From contig JANTQA010000047.1 of assembly GCA_027625915.1 (NCBI GenBank), positions 15,004,001 to 15,068,000 on the forward strand: a DNA stretch of 64,000 nt, written 5' to 3'. Under the pieces are notes generated by a model that did no database searches, was not told where the DNA came from, and saw only the letters and a list, made by a program, of their open reading frames with translations. A program made the position numbers and the translations under genes. Source of the DNA: Anaeramoeba flamelloides. Lineage: Eukaryota; Metamonada; Anaeramoebidae. Of this stretch, positions 34,929 to 46,664 are shown one piece after another (position 1 is the first letter of the stretch; the number at the start of each line of letters is the position of its first letter).

Positions 34929-37900
34929 ATGAAAAAAATCATCTTCATTGTCAATGAAGCTATTTTAGATAACAAAGAAAAGGAAGAAGGGACCTTAACA
35001 GCTGAAGAGTCAAAAGATGATTTACATTTAAAATGGACACAACGAGTGTTTCAAGATAGCTTTAAAATTAAAAGCCAATTCCATTCACTTCTCACTTTTT
35101 CCTTTTCTTTAACAAACGTCGGGACAATAAAGCTTGACAACCAAGAAAAGGAACTGAAAAGTATTGAGTTTTTTGATAAACGATCAAACCTTATTTGCAA
35201 ATTTTACATTGCCGAGAATTTTAAAGAATTTTTCAAATTTTTGCAATTAAAAACCAAATTATCACAAATTAAAAACAAAAAAAAACTTCTTTCGGTCAAT
35301 GGTCTGAAAACTAAAGAACCTTTAAATCAATCTTCTGGTTTACGGAAATGGGTTTTCGGTTTTATTGGGTTTAATTGTAAGTATTTTTTCTTTTCTATGT
35401 CTTTGTCTTTTTCTTATTCTTTTTCTTTTTCTTTTTCATTTTCTTTTTCTTTTTCTTTTTCATTTTTCTTTTTCTTTCTTTTTTGATGTTCTTCAAATTA
35501 AAAACTTGTTTTCTTTTTCAATTTCCTTTTTTCTTTTCTTTTTCTTTTTCTTTTTCTTGTCGGTTTTGTTTTATTTTTTTCTTCATTTTGATTTTTTTCT
35601 GTAATTTTTAATTGAGATCCAATAATTCCAATTGGTCTGTGTTTTCAAACAAAATACATTCTCTTGATTTTGATTCATATGTCTCTGGAAAAAGAAAAAG
35701 AAAAAGAAAAAAAAAACAATTCACATAACAAAAACACAAGTTTTTATTACTGTTTTTTTTATAGTTTGAATAAGACTGTTAAAATAGTATTCTTCAAATT
35801 AAAATTTTCTCTCAAAAGTTCAAGAAGGAAGGGCTTCATTAGTTCCCGAAAAATATCATTTCTAAGATACTTTGTGAAGATCTTTTGGTTGTTTTTGATA
35901 AAAAAGTAAAATATTTTTGTACTTGAAATAAAAAATATCATTTATTAATTGGGAAATAACAGTATTTAAAAATACATTAGCACTCTTTTTCAATACTGTT
36001 TATAACACCACTTTGGGTTCATTTCAAAAGTAATTTGTTTAGAAGTCTCCTTAGATCTTGAGATTTATGATCCTGTTATTAATTATTGAAATATATTTAC
36101 CGTTCTGGAAAAAAAGTTAAACACGATTATTAATTGCGAACATTAATAGAACCTGAAAATTCAAAGTAAGATCAATTAATAATAGAATAAATAAATAATC
36201 AAAGACAAAATGAAGGATTCAACACAATAACAGTTGTTTTAATACTATCTTTTGGTCTGGGTTATTCTTTGATTGATCAATTATTAAAAATTTGTGAAAA
36301 AAATTGACTATTTTTTAGATCTCCAAAACCACACCTACAATTTCGATATGAAATTAGATTTAAATTATGTTTGTTGGTTTGATTGAAAATAATACAATAG
36401 ATAATTATTTGAAGTTAATTGGTTTATTCTTTTAATTGATTTTACTTTTCATTTTTTAGTAATGTTTTCAATTAAAAACCGTGTTTCACTTTTTTTCCAG
36501 AACAGTTATTTCAAAAAAAACTCTGTAAATTTAATTTTCATTTAACAGTATTTCAAACAAAATATATTGTAAATAGTTTTTTTTTTTTTTTTTTTTTGGG
36601 GGGGTGGTATTTTAATATTTAAAGTACCATTGGCTTGATATATATATATCTATTGATCAAGAAAAAAATTTTATGCAATAGATGAAATAATCGCTAAGAA
36701 TTTCATTGAATCAAAATTATCTTAATAATGCTCCTTTTTTTTTCAAAAACTTCAGGACTTTCCGAATTTTATGTTCTGTGGATATTTAAATACATTGTAT
36801 TAACCAATATAAATGATTTAAAAGAAATACAATATTAAAGGAAATCAAAAACATTGTAAATTCTGTGTAAATGGGATATTTTGATGGAAAATCAAATAAA
36901 CATTTATTGATCAAAAGCTTTTCTGAATTTTCAAACAAATCAAGGTAAATTTAAAATTGGTTTGGTTTACCTATCGTTCAAAAGTGCCTGTACTTTATTT
37001 TCAAGAATATTTATATACTTGTAATAAACTCTATCATACTTTTAAAATAATTTGGATACAACACTAATAGGTAAAAATAAATTCTGAAAATTAAAGTTAG
37101 CCAAAACTACATATTGTTTTTCAGTTATACATCGTTTACAAATTAATTTTTTCAAAAGTTATGATAATTTTATGTAATTAAGAAAAGATAGCTATTAAAC
37201 TCGTTAAGATACGAATACCCTCTTTTTCAAAATTATCTACTTTTGAAAAAAAAACTCAAATTTTTGGGGTATAATTTTTATTGAAATTAGATACAGTAAA
37301 TGAACTTTAAATTGAACATCAAGTAAGAAAAAATAATAATGTTAAAACAATTTGCAGAAAAAAACAGGGAAATAGATACAAAAACTCAGACATGAAAAAA
37401 AATAAAATGATAAAAAATATTCCAAAAACAGAAAAAAAACAAACAGTTTTTTCAATTTAATTTAGCAATATCTTTTGAAAGAAATATTTTATTTTAAAAT
37501 TTATAATTGAAAAATATGATTCTTTTTAGACTATTAAAAAAAAAAATAGATTCAAATAATCTCTCCACTAAGTCAAATACAATTTTCAAAAATTTTACAA
37601 CAAAAATGAAAAAAATATTACTGAAAAATTTAATTTTTTTTTCAATTCCTATTAATATCTATTAAAGTTGTAAACCTTTTTTCAAAATTGTTATGTATAA
37701 TAATGTTTATTATATGAGGGTATTTCAAAAATACAAAATTTAGAGATTTTTTTGAAAAATCATTTTCCTTGTAATGTCATGTTCTAAACCAGCAGTAGTC
37801 AAATTTTTTCATTTTCGAACAGTTTCAAGGTAAATTTTGAATTCATTTTTGTTTACCACTTACTTGTCTTAATTTCCACTTTTTATACAAATGTATGTAA

Positions 37901-40900
37901 ATTAAGGTACTAAACTATATTATATTTAAAAACAAAGCGAAAATTAAGTCTGGCAGGAGGTAAAAAAAGAGTATTTTAATTTTTCAATCTTTTCAAGGTA
38001 AATTTGAATTTGGATAGAAGAAAATATTCTGGCCCAAATGAAACGTTTTCGAAAAAACCTAAATTTTAAAATTTTGACAAGATTTCTATTCCAGTCTTCT
38101 TTTAATCAATAAATATGTTGTTTGTCACCAAAGTAATATTCACTGGTAATAAAATTCGAATAGTACTTAAATTATCAAAAAATAACTTTTTTTCATATAA
38201 GGTATTTCCAAAAAAGTATTTCTTTTTTTTTTATATTTCAAATAAAAAATAATCTTTGTTAGTGAAATTATTCATTGATTGACAATAAAAAATTAAGTTT
38301 AATAAATATACCGATTGAATCAATGACTTATGTATTGTATTTCAAAATATATTTGAAGAAATATTTCAAAAAAATGAAAAAAAAATTAAGCACTTTTTTT
38401 TTTTTTTTTGAGGGAACAAGGTACAGCCAATTACAGGAAAAAACAATTAACATTATAAGGATCTAAACTATTTTTTCAACAATAAAAAGTTTTTGTATGC
38501 TTCTCAATTCTATTGGAAAATTTTTTGAGATTAAAAAAGTTATGAAAACGATTTTTTTGATCAAAAAGAAAATAATAAACACTAATTTTCGACTCAAAAA
38601 AATATCAAATAAAATTTTGATCTGAAACTTTGATATCTTTTATTAAAGCAATGCCTTATGAATAAACAAATTGAATTGAATTATTATAAAGAATCAATTA
38701 ATGATGAATAATCATTTTGAATATTTAAATAGTGATATGAGAATTAAGTTTAATATATTTTAAAATAAATTTGTAACATTTTTGAAAACATCTGTTGTTA
38801 TTTTAATGAGGATGAAAAAAATATCCAATATCTTTTTCTTGATGGGTAATATTAATATTACAAAGAAAATAAAAATATATTGGATAATTTTGAATTCCGA
38901 ATCAGATAGCACAAGTTATTGTATGCTTGGAATTAAGTTACTACAGTTAACTTAAAAAAAAATAAAATTTGAAAATTTATTTTTAGTATTTTTTTATTTT
39001 TTATATTTTTTTGCAATAAGAATTTCAAATTTTGAAAGAATAATTTTGAAATTCGCTAACTCAACTAAAAAAATTGAAACTTTCAAGATTAAAATACATT
39101 TTTAAAGTTATTTTTTTTTCTCCTCTCACCATCCAAAACAGTTGAGTTCCATTAAAAAAACATCTTTAGAATTCCAATTTTGAAAAAAAATTGATAACCA
39201 GTTATTAAAAATCAAGAGGAAACTCCCATTTTCAAAAATGCCTTTTTCTAATCCATTTTTCGAAAATTAGAGGGCCTTATCAAGTAACTAAAATGGTTAT
39301 CAAAAATAAAAAAATTAAATTAAAAATTCCACTATTTTACTCTAAATTATTAGATTATAGACTAACAAAGATCTTGAATCAAGAAATAACCAATATAACT
39401 ATGTCTGAAAAAATGATTATTTTGCCATTTTTTCTTGATTTAATTTATAAAAATACAATAACTGTTGATAATTGTTTGGCTTAATAGAGAAATCATCGTA
39501 TTATTAATATTAATGAATATACTGAAAATTCGAAATTTAAAAATAAAATTAATCAGCTATCTTTAAGAGATTTATCAAAATATCATTCATACAGTAAACT
39601 TTACTGTTGATTATCTATTATTATAAAAAGAAGCATTAGGTAGCTTTGTCTCGAAAATCAATTTTCGCTTAAATTTTAAAAAGTACATAAAGTACTTCAA
39701 GTGCAACAAATAATTTTGTTCAAAAAGAGTTTATTTATTTATTATTATTATTATTGATGAAGTGGGAAATCAAAGTTCCCCTTACAAATCTTGATTACTA
39801 ATGACAAATTAATAATTTGGATGCTAAGAAAAAAAACTATGGAATTTGGCAAGTTCCAAGTTTTTAATTGGTTGAAAAAAGGATAATCAAAATTAATAAA
39901 GAAAAACTAATCAAAAATCTAAAAAACAAAAATAAAAAAAAATAAAATAAAAAAACAACTTTCCTATTATTATTATTATTGAAGAAGTGTAAATTATACT
40001 CTAGATGCAATTTTACTTAAATTACTTAAAAGGAAATTTATGCGTAAAATCATGAATTCCACGATTATTAATTAATGAAGTACAAACCCAAATGATTTTT
40101 ATGGTTGATAAAAAAGCAAAAAACAAAAAATTTAAAAGAATAAAAAAAATAAGGAATTGAAAAAAAAGAATTCAAAATGGTTTGTAAGAAGTAATTGATA
40201 AAAAATAAATAAAAAAAAAAACTAAAAAAAAAGGCAATACTATCTTTAATTATGAACACCCCAAAAACACAACCACAATCTTTTTAAAATTTTATCGTTT
40301 ATCGTTAGATAAGCAATCGTAAATGTTCATTTGGGTGAATTGTTTAGTAGCTCTAATTTCATTTTTTTCTTTTTGATTTAATTTGTTTTCTTAAAAACCC
40401 TTTAGTATTTTTCTTACCTTTGCTTTGTTATCACTATTTTCATGTCACCAAAACTTTCGTGCTTCAATCTTTCAGTATTAGCAAGTAACCACTTGATTAT
40501 TTTCCTTTGTAACTCGTCTTCTCAAAAAAAAAAAAAAAAAGGAAATCCAGCCAGGAAAAATTGAAAAAAAAATACAGAGTTTATTTTGGATATATTATTT
40601 GAATACAAAAAATTTTTGAAAGAAATTCCTACACAAAAGGATTTGTTTTTGAAACTTTATCAGTATAATAAAATATGCTCCAATTAAATTTAAAATGGAT
40701 AAGAAAGTAATTCTATAAATTAGTTTTTGTCTTGATAAAGAAATCCTATTCAAAGAATATCATTCAAAAATTTCTCTTTTTTATCTCGTAAAAGAATTTC
40801 CTAAATTTATCAAAGAAATAATAAGAAATTTAATTATTAAGATTATTTTTATTTTCGATGAAAATGTTTAAAAAAATTTTTTTCATTCCCAAATTAAGTA

Positions 40901-42178
40901 ACTAATTTGAAATATTCTCTCTAGCTATCTATTCGCAAACCTTTTTGATAATTTTAAGCTTTTAAATAATTTATAATTACTCTAAGTCAAGCCAAGATTT
41001 AATATAAATTTTTTTTTTTTACAATTTTAATTTTTTTTCTAAATAATTCTTTTTTATTGAATCATTTTTTTTTTTTTTTTTTTTTAGCCGATGATGACGA
41101 GAAACAAAATTCAACAAAAAATGGAAAAAAAAAATTAACATTTTTAACTGAAGGTGATAGGGAATTAATTAGCAAAATTGAAAAAAGAATAAAGATGTGT
41201 AATTTGGAGCAAGCGGAAATTTTGGATTTAAAAACATTGTGTTCGTTTATGGATGAGGAGGGGAGGCTAATTAATGAAGAGGAAGTAAGAAGAAGGGTCT
41301 TTTTCGGCGGTGTTGATTCTGAAATTCGGCCTGATGTGTGGAAATTTTTTATTGGTTATTGGCCAGCTGATTCCACTTTTGAAGAGCGCTCTCAAATTGA
41401 AATCGATCACGGGAAAAAATATAAAATTCTATTATCCCAGTGGCAATCCATGTTTTCTGATCAACTAAAAAACTTTTCAAAATTTATTGATATTACAAGA
41501 AGGATCAAAAAGGATGTCGAAAGAACTGATCGAGATCAGTTAATGTTTAACGAAGAAAGTGAGGACTGCGAAGAAAATTTGAATAAACTGGAAAGGATAT
41601 TGACTTCCTATTTAATGTATAATTTCGATCATGCCTATGTGCAGGGGATGAATGATTATGCTGCAATATCGTTATTCGTCATGGAAAAAAATGAAATCCA
41701 AGCTTTTTGGTGTTTTAAATATTTGTTAGATAGCTATGGTTCATTGTTTGAAGAATCACAAAGAAGTGTGATCGAGAATTTGCAAAGAATTAATAGATTT
41801 TTGCAATTAATCGACCCAGAACTTGCTCATTTTTTAAAGGAAAAAAACGCAGACCAATTAACCTTCTGTTTCCGTTGGTTAATCGTTTTATTTAAAAGAG
41901 AATTTTCTTTTAAAACAACCAGTTTATTATGGGAAAGAATTTTCTCAAATTATTTAACTGAACACTTTGAAATATTTATTGCATTGGCAATAATTGAATT
42001 ACAAAGAGAGAAATTGCTAAAAATGTCAGAATATGACCAAATACATCATTATTTAAGTAATTTACCTCAATTGAATATTAATCAAGTAATTCAAAACGCT
42101 AATCGCCTCGTGATCGAGGTTTCCTTAATTGAAAAAAAACTTGATATTTCAGATAATTCAAGTGATGATGAAGATTGA
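34929..42178 (+). CDS. TBC1D15/Gyp7-type RabGAP, two exons
   Basis: Exon 1 is 34929-35376 (donor GTAAGT) and exon 2 is 41088-42178 (acceptor after a T-rich tract and AG). Phases match (split codon T|CC = Ser150), giving 512 residues. Exon 1 carries the N-terminal domain typical of TBC1D15/16/17 and Gyp7, recognisable at residues about 56-115 (FSFSLTNVGTI, then SIEFFDKRSN and FKEFFKFL). Exon 2 holds a TBC domain from about residue 220: VFFGGVDSEIRPDVWKFFIGYWP with the family's DST..ER, then the arginine-finger motif I289-x-x-D292-x-x-R295 (in RIKKDVERTDR) and the glutamine finger Y333-V-Q335 (YVQGMND). Both catalytic fingers are intact, so Rab-GTPase activation is expected; the C-terminus is acidic. 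Poly-Phe just before residue 150 in a naive translation is the intron's pyrimidine tract. The TBC part is certain; the exon 1 link rests on phase and domain order. The start is the first ATG after a GTG. Confidence 0.88.
37555..37770 (+). repeat. Dispersed repeat, family G, copy 1
   Basis: Close inverse of 63772-63985. Shared words are atattactgaaaaattt, caattcctattaatatct, aaagttgtaaacct and aaaatacaaaatttagag. A third fragment is at 49540-49610. Non-coding. Confidence 0.75.
38199..38730 (-). repeat. Dispersed TIR repeat, family A, copy 3
   Basis: Minus-strand match to the two copies at 225-905 and 1609-2204: gtgtttattattttctttt, cataactttttt and the ggaaatacctta end at 38199. The distal end is less clear. 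Confidence 0.6.
39972..40555 (+). repeat. Dispersed repeat, family B, copy 2
   Basis: Matches the 9530-10075 copy along its length (gaagaagtgtaaat, actctagatgcaa, taaccacttgat, atccagccagg). Located inside the RabGAP intron, so it is tolerated in a transcribed unit. Confidence 0.65.
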
Positions 42179-42959
42179 TATTAAATGATTGAGAAATTAT
42201 TTAAATAATTATTTTTATATAAAAAATAAAATTGTTTGTTATTTTTTTTTGTTAAATTGGTTGTATTTTGTTTTTTTATTTTTATTCGAACCAAGAAGTA
42301 TGAACTTTACTTTTTATGAAAAAAATTATATATGGTATTTTTTTTTTGATTTCAAAATTTTGAAATTTTACTCTTCCAAATTATCTAATTGTAGTTTAAG
42401 GTTTTAACTTGTTTCTAAAAATGTTTATGAGTTTAATTATATTTAAATTATTATAAAAAAAAAAAAATACACTTCGGGTATTTGTTTGAAACATATGTTT
42501 TTGAATCTATATACAAACAATAATCTCAATTAAAGATGAGATATATTTCAAAAATAGTGACTCTTCTTCAATAATAAATTATAAAAAAAAAAAATTATTA
42601 TTCTATAATACCCAAGTACAACTTATTCTTGAATCATATTTATAAAATACTTTTTAAATTATTAGAAACATATAAAATAACTAGATATTTTAAAAAATTC
42701 TAAAATATAAGATCAGAAATAAAAAAAACACACTTTCATAAAAATTTTTTTCATTTTTCTTTAATCATTCTTTTTTTGCTGACTTTTTATTATTAAACAA
42801 TTAATGGTATCTTGGTTCATTGTTAAGGGTTAGATGAAACCTCATCTAATCTTTTAAAGAGAGAATTTTGAAGTGACTAAATTTGAGACTTCTAATTCAA
42901 AAAGTAACTAATAGATACAGTCATCAGAAGTATTTGAATCTTAATTTAGTTTTCTAAAT
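42179..42959. other. 3' flank of the RabGAP gene, no gene seen
   Basis: AT-rich; a 72-codon frame at 42189-42407 is Phe/Tyr-rich noise. Confidence 0.45.
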
Positions 42960-43415
42960 TAATGGATCTTATTTTTATTTTTTCTTTTTTTTTCTTTTGT
43001 TTTTCTTTTTCTATTTTTTTTTGATACTTTTTTTTTGCAAAAGTTTAAATTGGAAAAAAAAAAAAAGATATTGGACAAGACCAATAATCATTTTGAAAAT
43101 TGAGATTATATAATGTTTTTTAAAATAAATTGAATTATTAGTAATAAATCATGTTAACTTTTTTTTAGTAAAATTTAAATAATAAATAATCAGTTGTGCT
43201 CATTTCAAAAAGTGTGACTCGCTTTTTTTTTATTTGTTTGGGTTTTATTTTTTTTTTTTTAATTTTTAGAATATCAGGGTTTTATATATTAAGAATGATT
43301 TAAAAGTTAATTGTAAGTCAGATTTAATTATTAATTGTTCTTGAATACAAAAGGAGAATATATATTTTTTCAATTTATTATTGTGGGTGAGTCACGATTT
43401 TTGAAATTGTGTTTA
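42960..43415 (+). repeat. Dispersed repeat, family C, copy 2
   Basis: Same orientation as the 7930-8400 copy. The internal MITE is 43203-43405, with ends ttcaaaaagtgtgactcgc / ggtgagtcacgatttttgaa. Confidence 0.7.
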
Positions 43416-44206
43416 GGTTCTTGAGTGGATTTTGAAGTGGTTTGTCAGTGGAATAATAAAATAAAAGACAAAAAGGGGAAAAAGTATCATTTATCAAATT
43501 TAAAATTTCACTGTTAAAATCTGATTTTTTAAAAGGGATATCATAATGAAGTATTCCAACTTAACTTATATTCCATTATCAAACAAACAGATTAAAATAC
43601 AATATAACTTTGAAATGGTGTTTAAATGTAATAAAATGTTTATTTATGTATTTTTCAAGTATTTGTATATCCTAGACTCAGATAATTAGTCTCTAGCATT
43701 TGAATCATTTTTTTTTTCTTGTTGAATAATTTCCAATATCTTGATTTCAGTAAATCTTTGAGATTAAAATTTAAAATAAAGAATGAAATATAATCTTAAA
43801 CCATGATTCTTAATATTTTGAAAAAAAAATTTCGATCAAATTGGTCAAGTTGTAATGTGTAAATTGAGGGTGTTTAAATATTTTGAATGTATATTCAAAG
43901 AAAAAAATTATATAGGTTAATTTCAATCTTGAATTTGATTGTTACATATTTATTTTTTTTTTTTTTCAATTTTTTTTTTGATAATTAACACATTTTCAAT
44001 TTCTTTTTTTATTCTAAGCTCGAGATCCACCTAACAAAAAATTGTTATTCTAATGTAATTTAAAATTTTTTTTAAATGATTATAGAAAAATCAGATTTAT
44101 TTCAATTGGGATTATATTTGATTGTTAATACAAGAACCAATTGAACGCCTTCTTTTTTTCAATGTTGATTGTAAGATTTTTAATTTGTTGTTTTTAAGAA
44201 AGTGAA
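43416..44206. other. Intergenic, no gene seen
   Basis: AT-rich; no coding-like sequence. Confidence 0.5.
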
Positions 44207-44891
44207 CTCTTTTTCAATTAAAAGGGTACAGATAATTTGAAAAATTATTCATAATTGAATCAAATTAATTTTGGTATCGTTCTAAAATCATAGAAACTCT
44301 TTAAAACATAAAAAAAAACTGAACCGAATATTTAAAACTAATTAAAATTAAACAATAAAAATTAAAATTCAATATTTTAAAAATTGATGTGCACATTTTA
44401 TTTGAAATGGGAAATCTTTTTCTGTAAATTGTAAAAGAAAAAAAATTATAAAATCAATAAAAACCTTTGAACTTGGTGAATTGGGAAAAAATTTCTTTTG
44501 AAGTCATCCTTTTCTTCTTTAAAGTTCTTTTTCTCAATACAAAGCCATAATTCATCCATGGATTTTGATGGAATTATTTTTTTCTTTTTTTTTCTCTTTT
44601 CTTTATTCCATCCATCAATCCAAAAATGACTTAGCTTAAAACCTATATCTGGCTCATTCGAAATCAAACTTAAACTATTTTCCTCTTTTATACTCAGATT
44701 ATTTCCAAATTTTTTTCTTCTAATCTTGTTTTTTTCATTTTCCAACTATTCAATATCCATAAATAAAAAAAAATAAAAAATGAATAAATGAATAATGAAA
44801 ATGAAAATCATCAAGAAGTAATTATCTTATTTACAATCAAATTCAATAATATTGATGATTTGAGAGATGTGCCCTTTTATTTGAAAAAGAA
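44207..44891 (-). mobile_element. TIR element, family I, copy 2, with an open reading frame
   Basis: Inverted ends ctctttttcaattaaaaggg / gcccttttatttgaaaaaga bound about 685 bp. Matches 926-1598 in reverse. The central minus-strand frame 44745-44446 is open for 99 codons. Confidence 0.75.
44446..44745 (-). CDS. 99-aa ORF inside TIR element, function unknown
   Basis: The predicted protein is Lys/Glu-rich with a more ordered centre: SLISNEPDIGFKLSHFWIDG, then IIPSKSMDELWLCIE and FFPIHQVQRFLLI. The centre is conserved in the decayed copy at 1074-1372 (NEPDIG-like and DELWL-like words survive at the DNA level). I cannot assign it; a DDE transposase tail (the xxELW pattern recalls Tc1/mariner C-termini) or a captured host exon are both possible. 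It is too short to be a complete transposase. Confidence 0.4.
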   Translation of the reverse strand: MENEKNKIRRKKFGNNLSIKEENSLSLISNEPDIGFKLSHFWIDGWNKEKRKKKKKIIPSKSMDELWLCIEKKNFKEEKDDFKRNFFPIHQVQRFLLIL

Positions 44892-45389
44892 TTTATATTG
44901 ATTTTTTGTTTTGTTCCATACCAGTATCAACTTTTATTTGGTTTTTATTATTCTATTATTATTTTATTTGTTCTTCAATGTCGAATTCTAAAAAATAATA
45001 AATATTTGGAAATTTTTTCATAAACATTTGACAGAAATAAATGTTTAGTTTGAAACTAAGATATTAATGTGTAAATTTTGTATGTTATTTTGATATGTGG
45101 ATAGTTAATACGATTCATCTCTACCAATCTAAAAAGGGGGTATTTGCAATCTAGGTTAAGAATTCAATTGGGGTACGTGTACATGATTTGGCTCTTCCTT
45201 ATTGAATTGTTTATCAAAATCAATTTTTAAAAGTTGGATCGAACTTTAGAAAAAAAAAGACGAATTAATTTAAATTTTAAAAAAAAAAATATATTTTTTG
45301 TGGTTTATTGTTTCAATAGGTTTATTCTTGTTTGTGTGTTTCTTTTTTGATTTTTCTTGTTTCAAAAATGGAAAAAATAATTTAAGGGT

Positions 45390-46085
45390 CGAGTCCTTAC
45401 GGTGGCTTTTTTTTTTCTGAAATGGAAAAAAACTTTTTAGTGATTTTCATGAGGACCTAACACCAATAAAAAACCAACCAACCTATGATGTATGATCGAT
45501 CTCCAAAAATCAACAACTAAAGATGTGGACATTTTTAGAAAAAGGCGCCAAAGAGCGACACTCAATTTCCAATTAGAATGGTTATGAATCACAATTTAGA
45601 AAACAGCTATTTCAGTTTTGAAGTGTCGCTCTTTCGCGCTTTTTGAGATTTCGGTGATTTTTTTTTCTTTTTTTTCATTTTTCATTTTTCAAATGAGTTA
45701 TTTTTAACATAAGAATAGTACATAATCCATACTTGGTCAAATTTAGAGGGTTACAAAATAACCACAAATCAGATTAAATCGAATTAAATTGATTGTGAAA
45801 TTCAAGAAAGCAATTGGTTTTAAATTAAAGAAATTTAACTATTTGGAAATAGAAAATGAGAAAAGATGAATTTTTTTTTTTTAATTTTGATTTTTTTTAA
45901 ATTGAGAACTCTTTCAGAATTTTTTTTTCGTTGAATTTTTTGTCAAAGCTGTTCCAATGAAATTTTTTTTTTTGGTATTTGTATTTTGTAAACCAAAAGA
46001 AGAGTATTTCACAATACCCCTTTTTGGTATCAAGTCACCTCTTGAGTATGGAGCATATTCACGGTAAATGACTATACCCTTAAAG
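45390..46085 (-). mobile_element. TIR element, family D, copy 2 (lacks the inner MITE)
   Basis: Reverse match of 6060-6895. On the minus strand it begins aagggtatagtcatttac and ends (inverse) aagggtcgagtccttacgg, imperfect inverted ends of about 22 bp. Part of the 46228-45914 frame (IVIYREYAPYSRGDL) is also seen, broken, in copy 1, suggesting a once-coding internal segment. The family is otherwise unidentified. Confidence 0.65.
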
Positions 46086-46190
46086 AGAAAAAAAATGATC
46101 AAAATAAAAAATATGATTGTCTGATTATTATTTATTTCAAAATAAAAAAAGGTGTATGTTTTTATTCTTTTTGAAGGGATTTTGAGAACC

Positions 46191-46225
<35 letters not shown>

Positions 46226-46664
46226 CAATTTAGTTTTTGCAGTCTGGTGAAATTAAATCATATTCTAACCTCAAAAATAAAATTTGTAAGGTTCAAAAAA
46301 AAAAAATAAATAAAAAAATTATATAAAAACATTTAAATCAAAAAAAAAAAAACAGGGTATAATTCAGAGAAAAAAACAAAAAGAAGATACCATAAATTGT
46401 TTAATAATAAAAAGTCAGCAAAAAAAGAATGATCAAAGAAAAATGAAAAAATTTTTTATGAAAGTGAATTTTTTCTTTTTTGATGTTTTTTTTTGTATTC
46501 TTTTTTATTTTTTTGTTCTTATTACCCATGGTATTGAATAAAAAGAGAAAAGAATTTACATGAACCCCCATATGGTTCAAAAGAAAGGAATAATAAAAAA
46601 AAAAAATTCAAATAAATAAGAAAAAGGAAAAAGAAAAAAAGAAAAAAAAAAGACAAAACTCAAA
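46086..46664. other. Intergenic, no gene seen
   Basis: A long A-run at 46190-46221 and AT-rich DNA; it includes the 3' flank of the zinc-knuckle gene. Confidence 0.5.

Larger units (their letters stand above)
35377..41087 (+). other. 5.7 kb intron of the RabGAP gene
   Basis: GTAAGT at the 5' end; a T19 tract plus AG at the 3' end. It contains copies of repeat families G, A and B and a CT-rich 5' part (35395-35570, ttctttttct repeats). Frames such as 39293-39484 do not resemble the RabGAP family, and I see no convincing internal exon. Confidence 0.7.

Noticed and set aside
39293-39484. 63-codon frame as a middle exon of the RabGAP gene
   Set aside because: No similarity to the TBC1D15 family between the N-terminal and TBC domains, and the flanking exons already join in phase without it.
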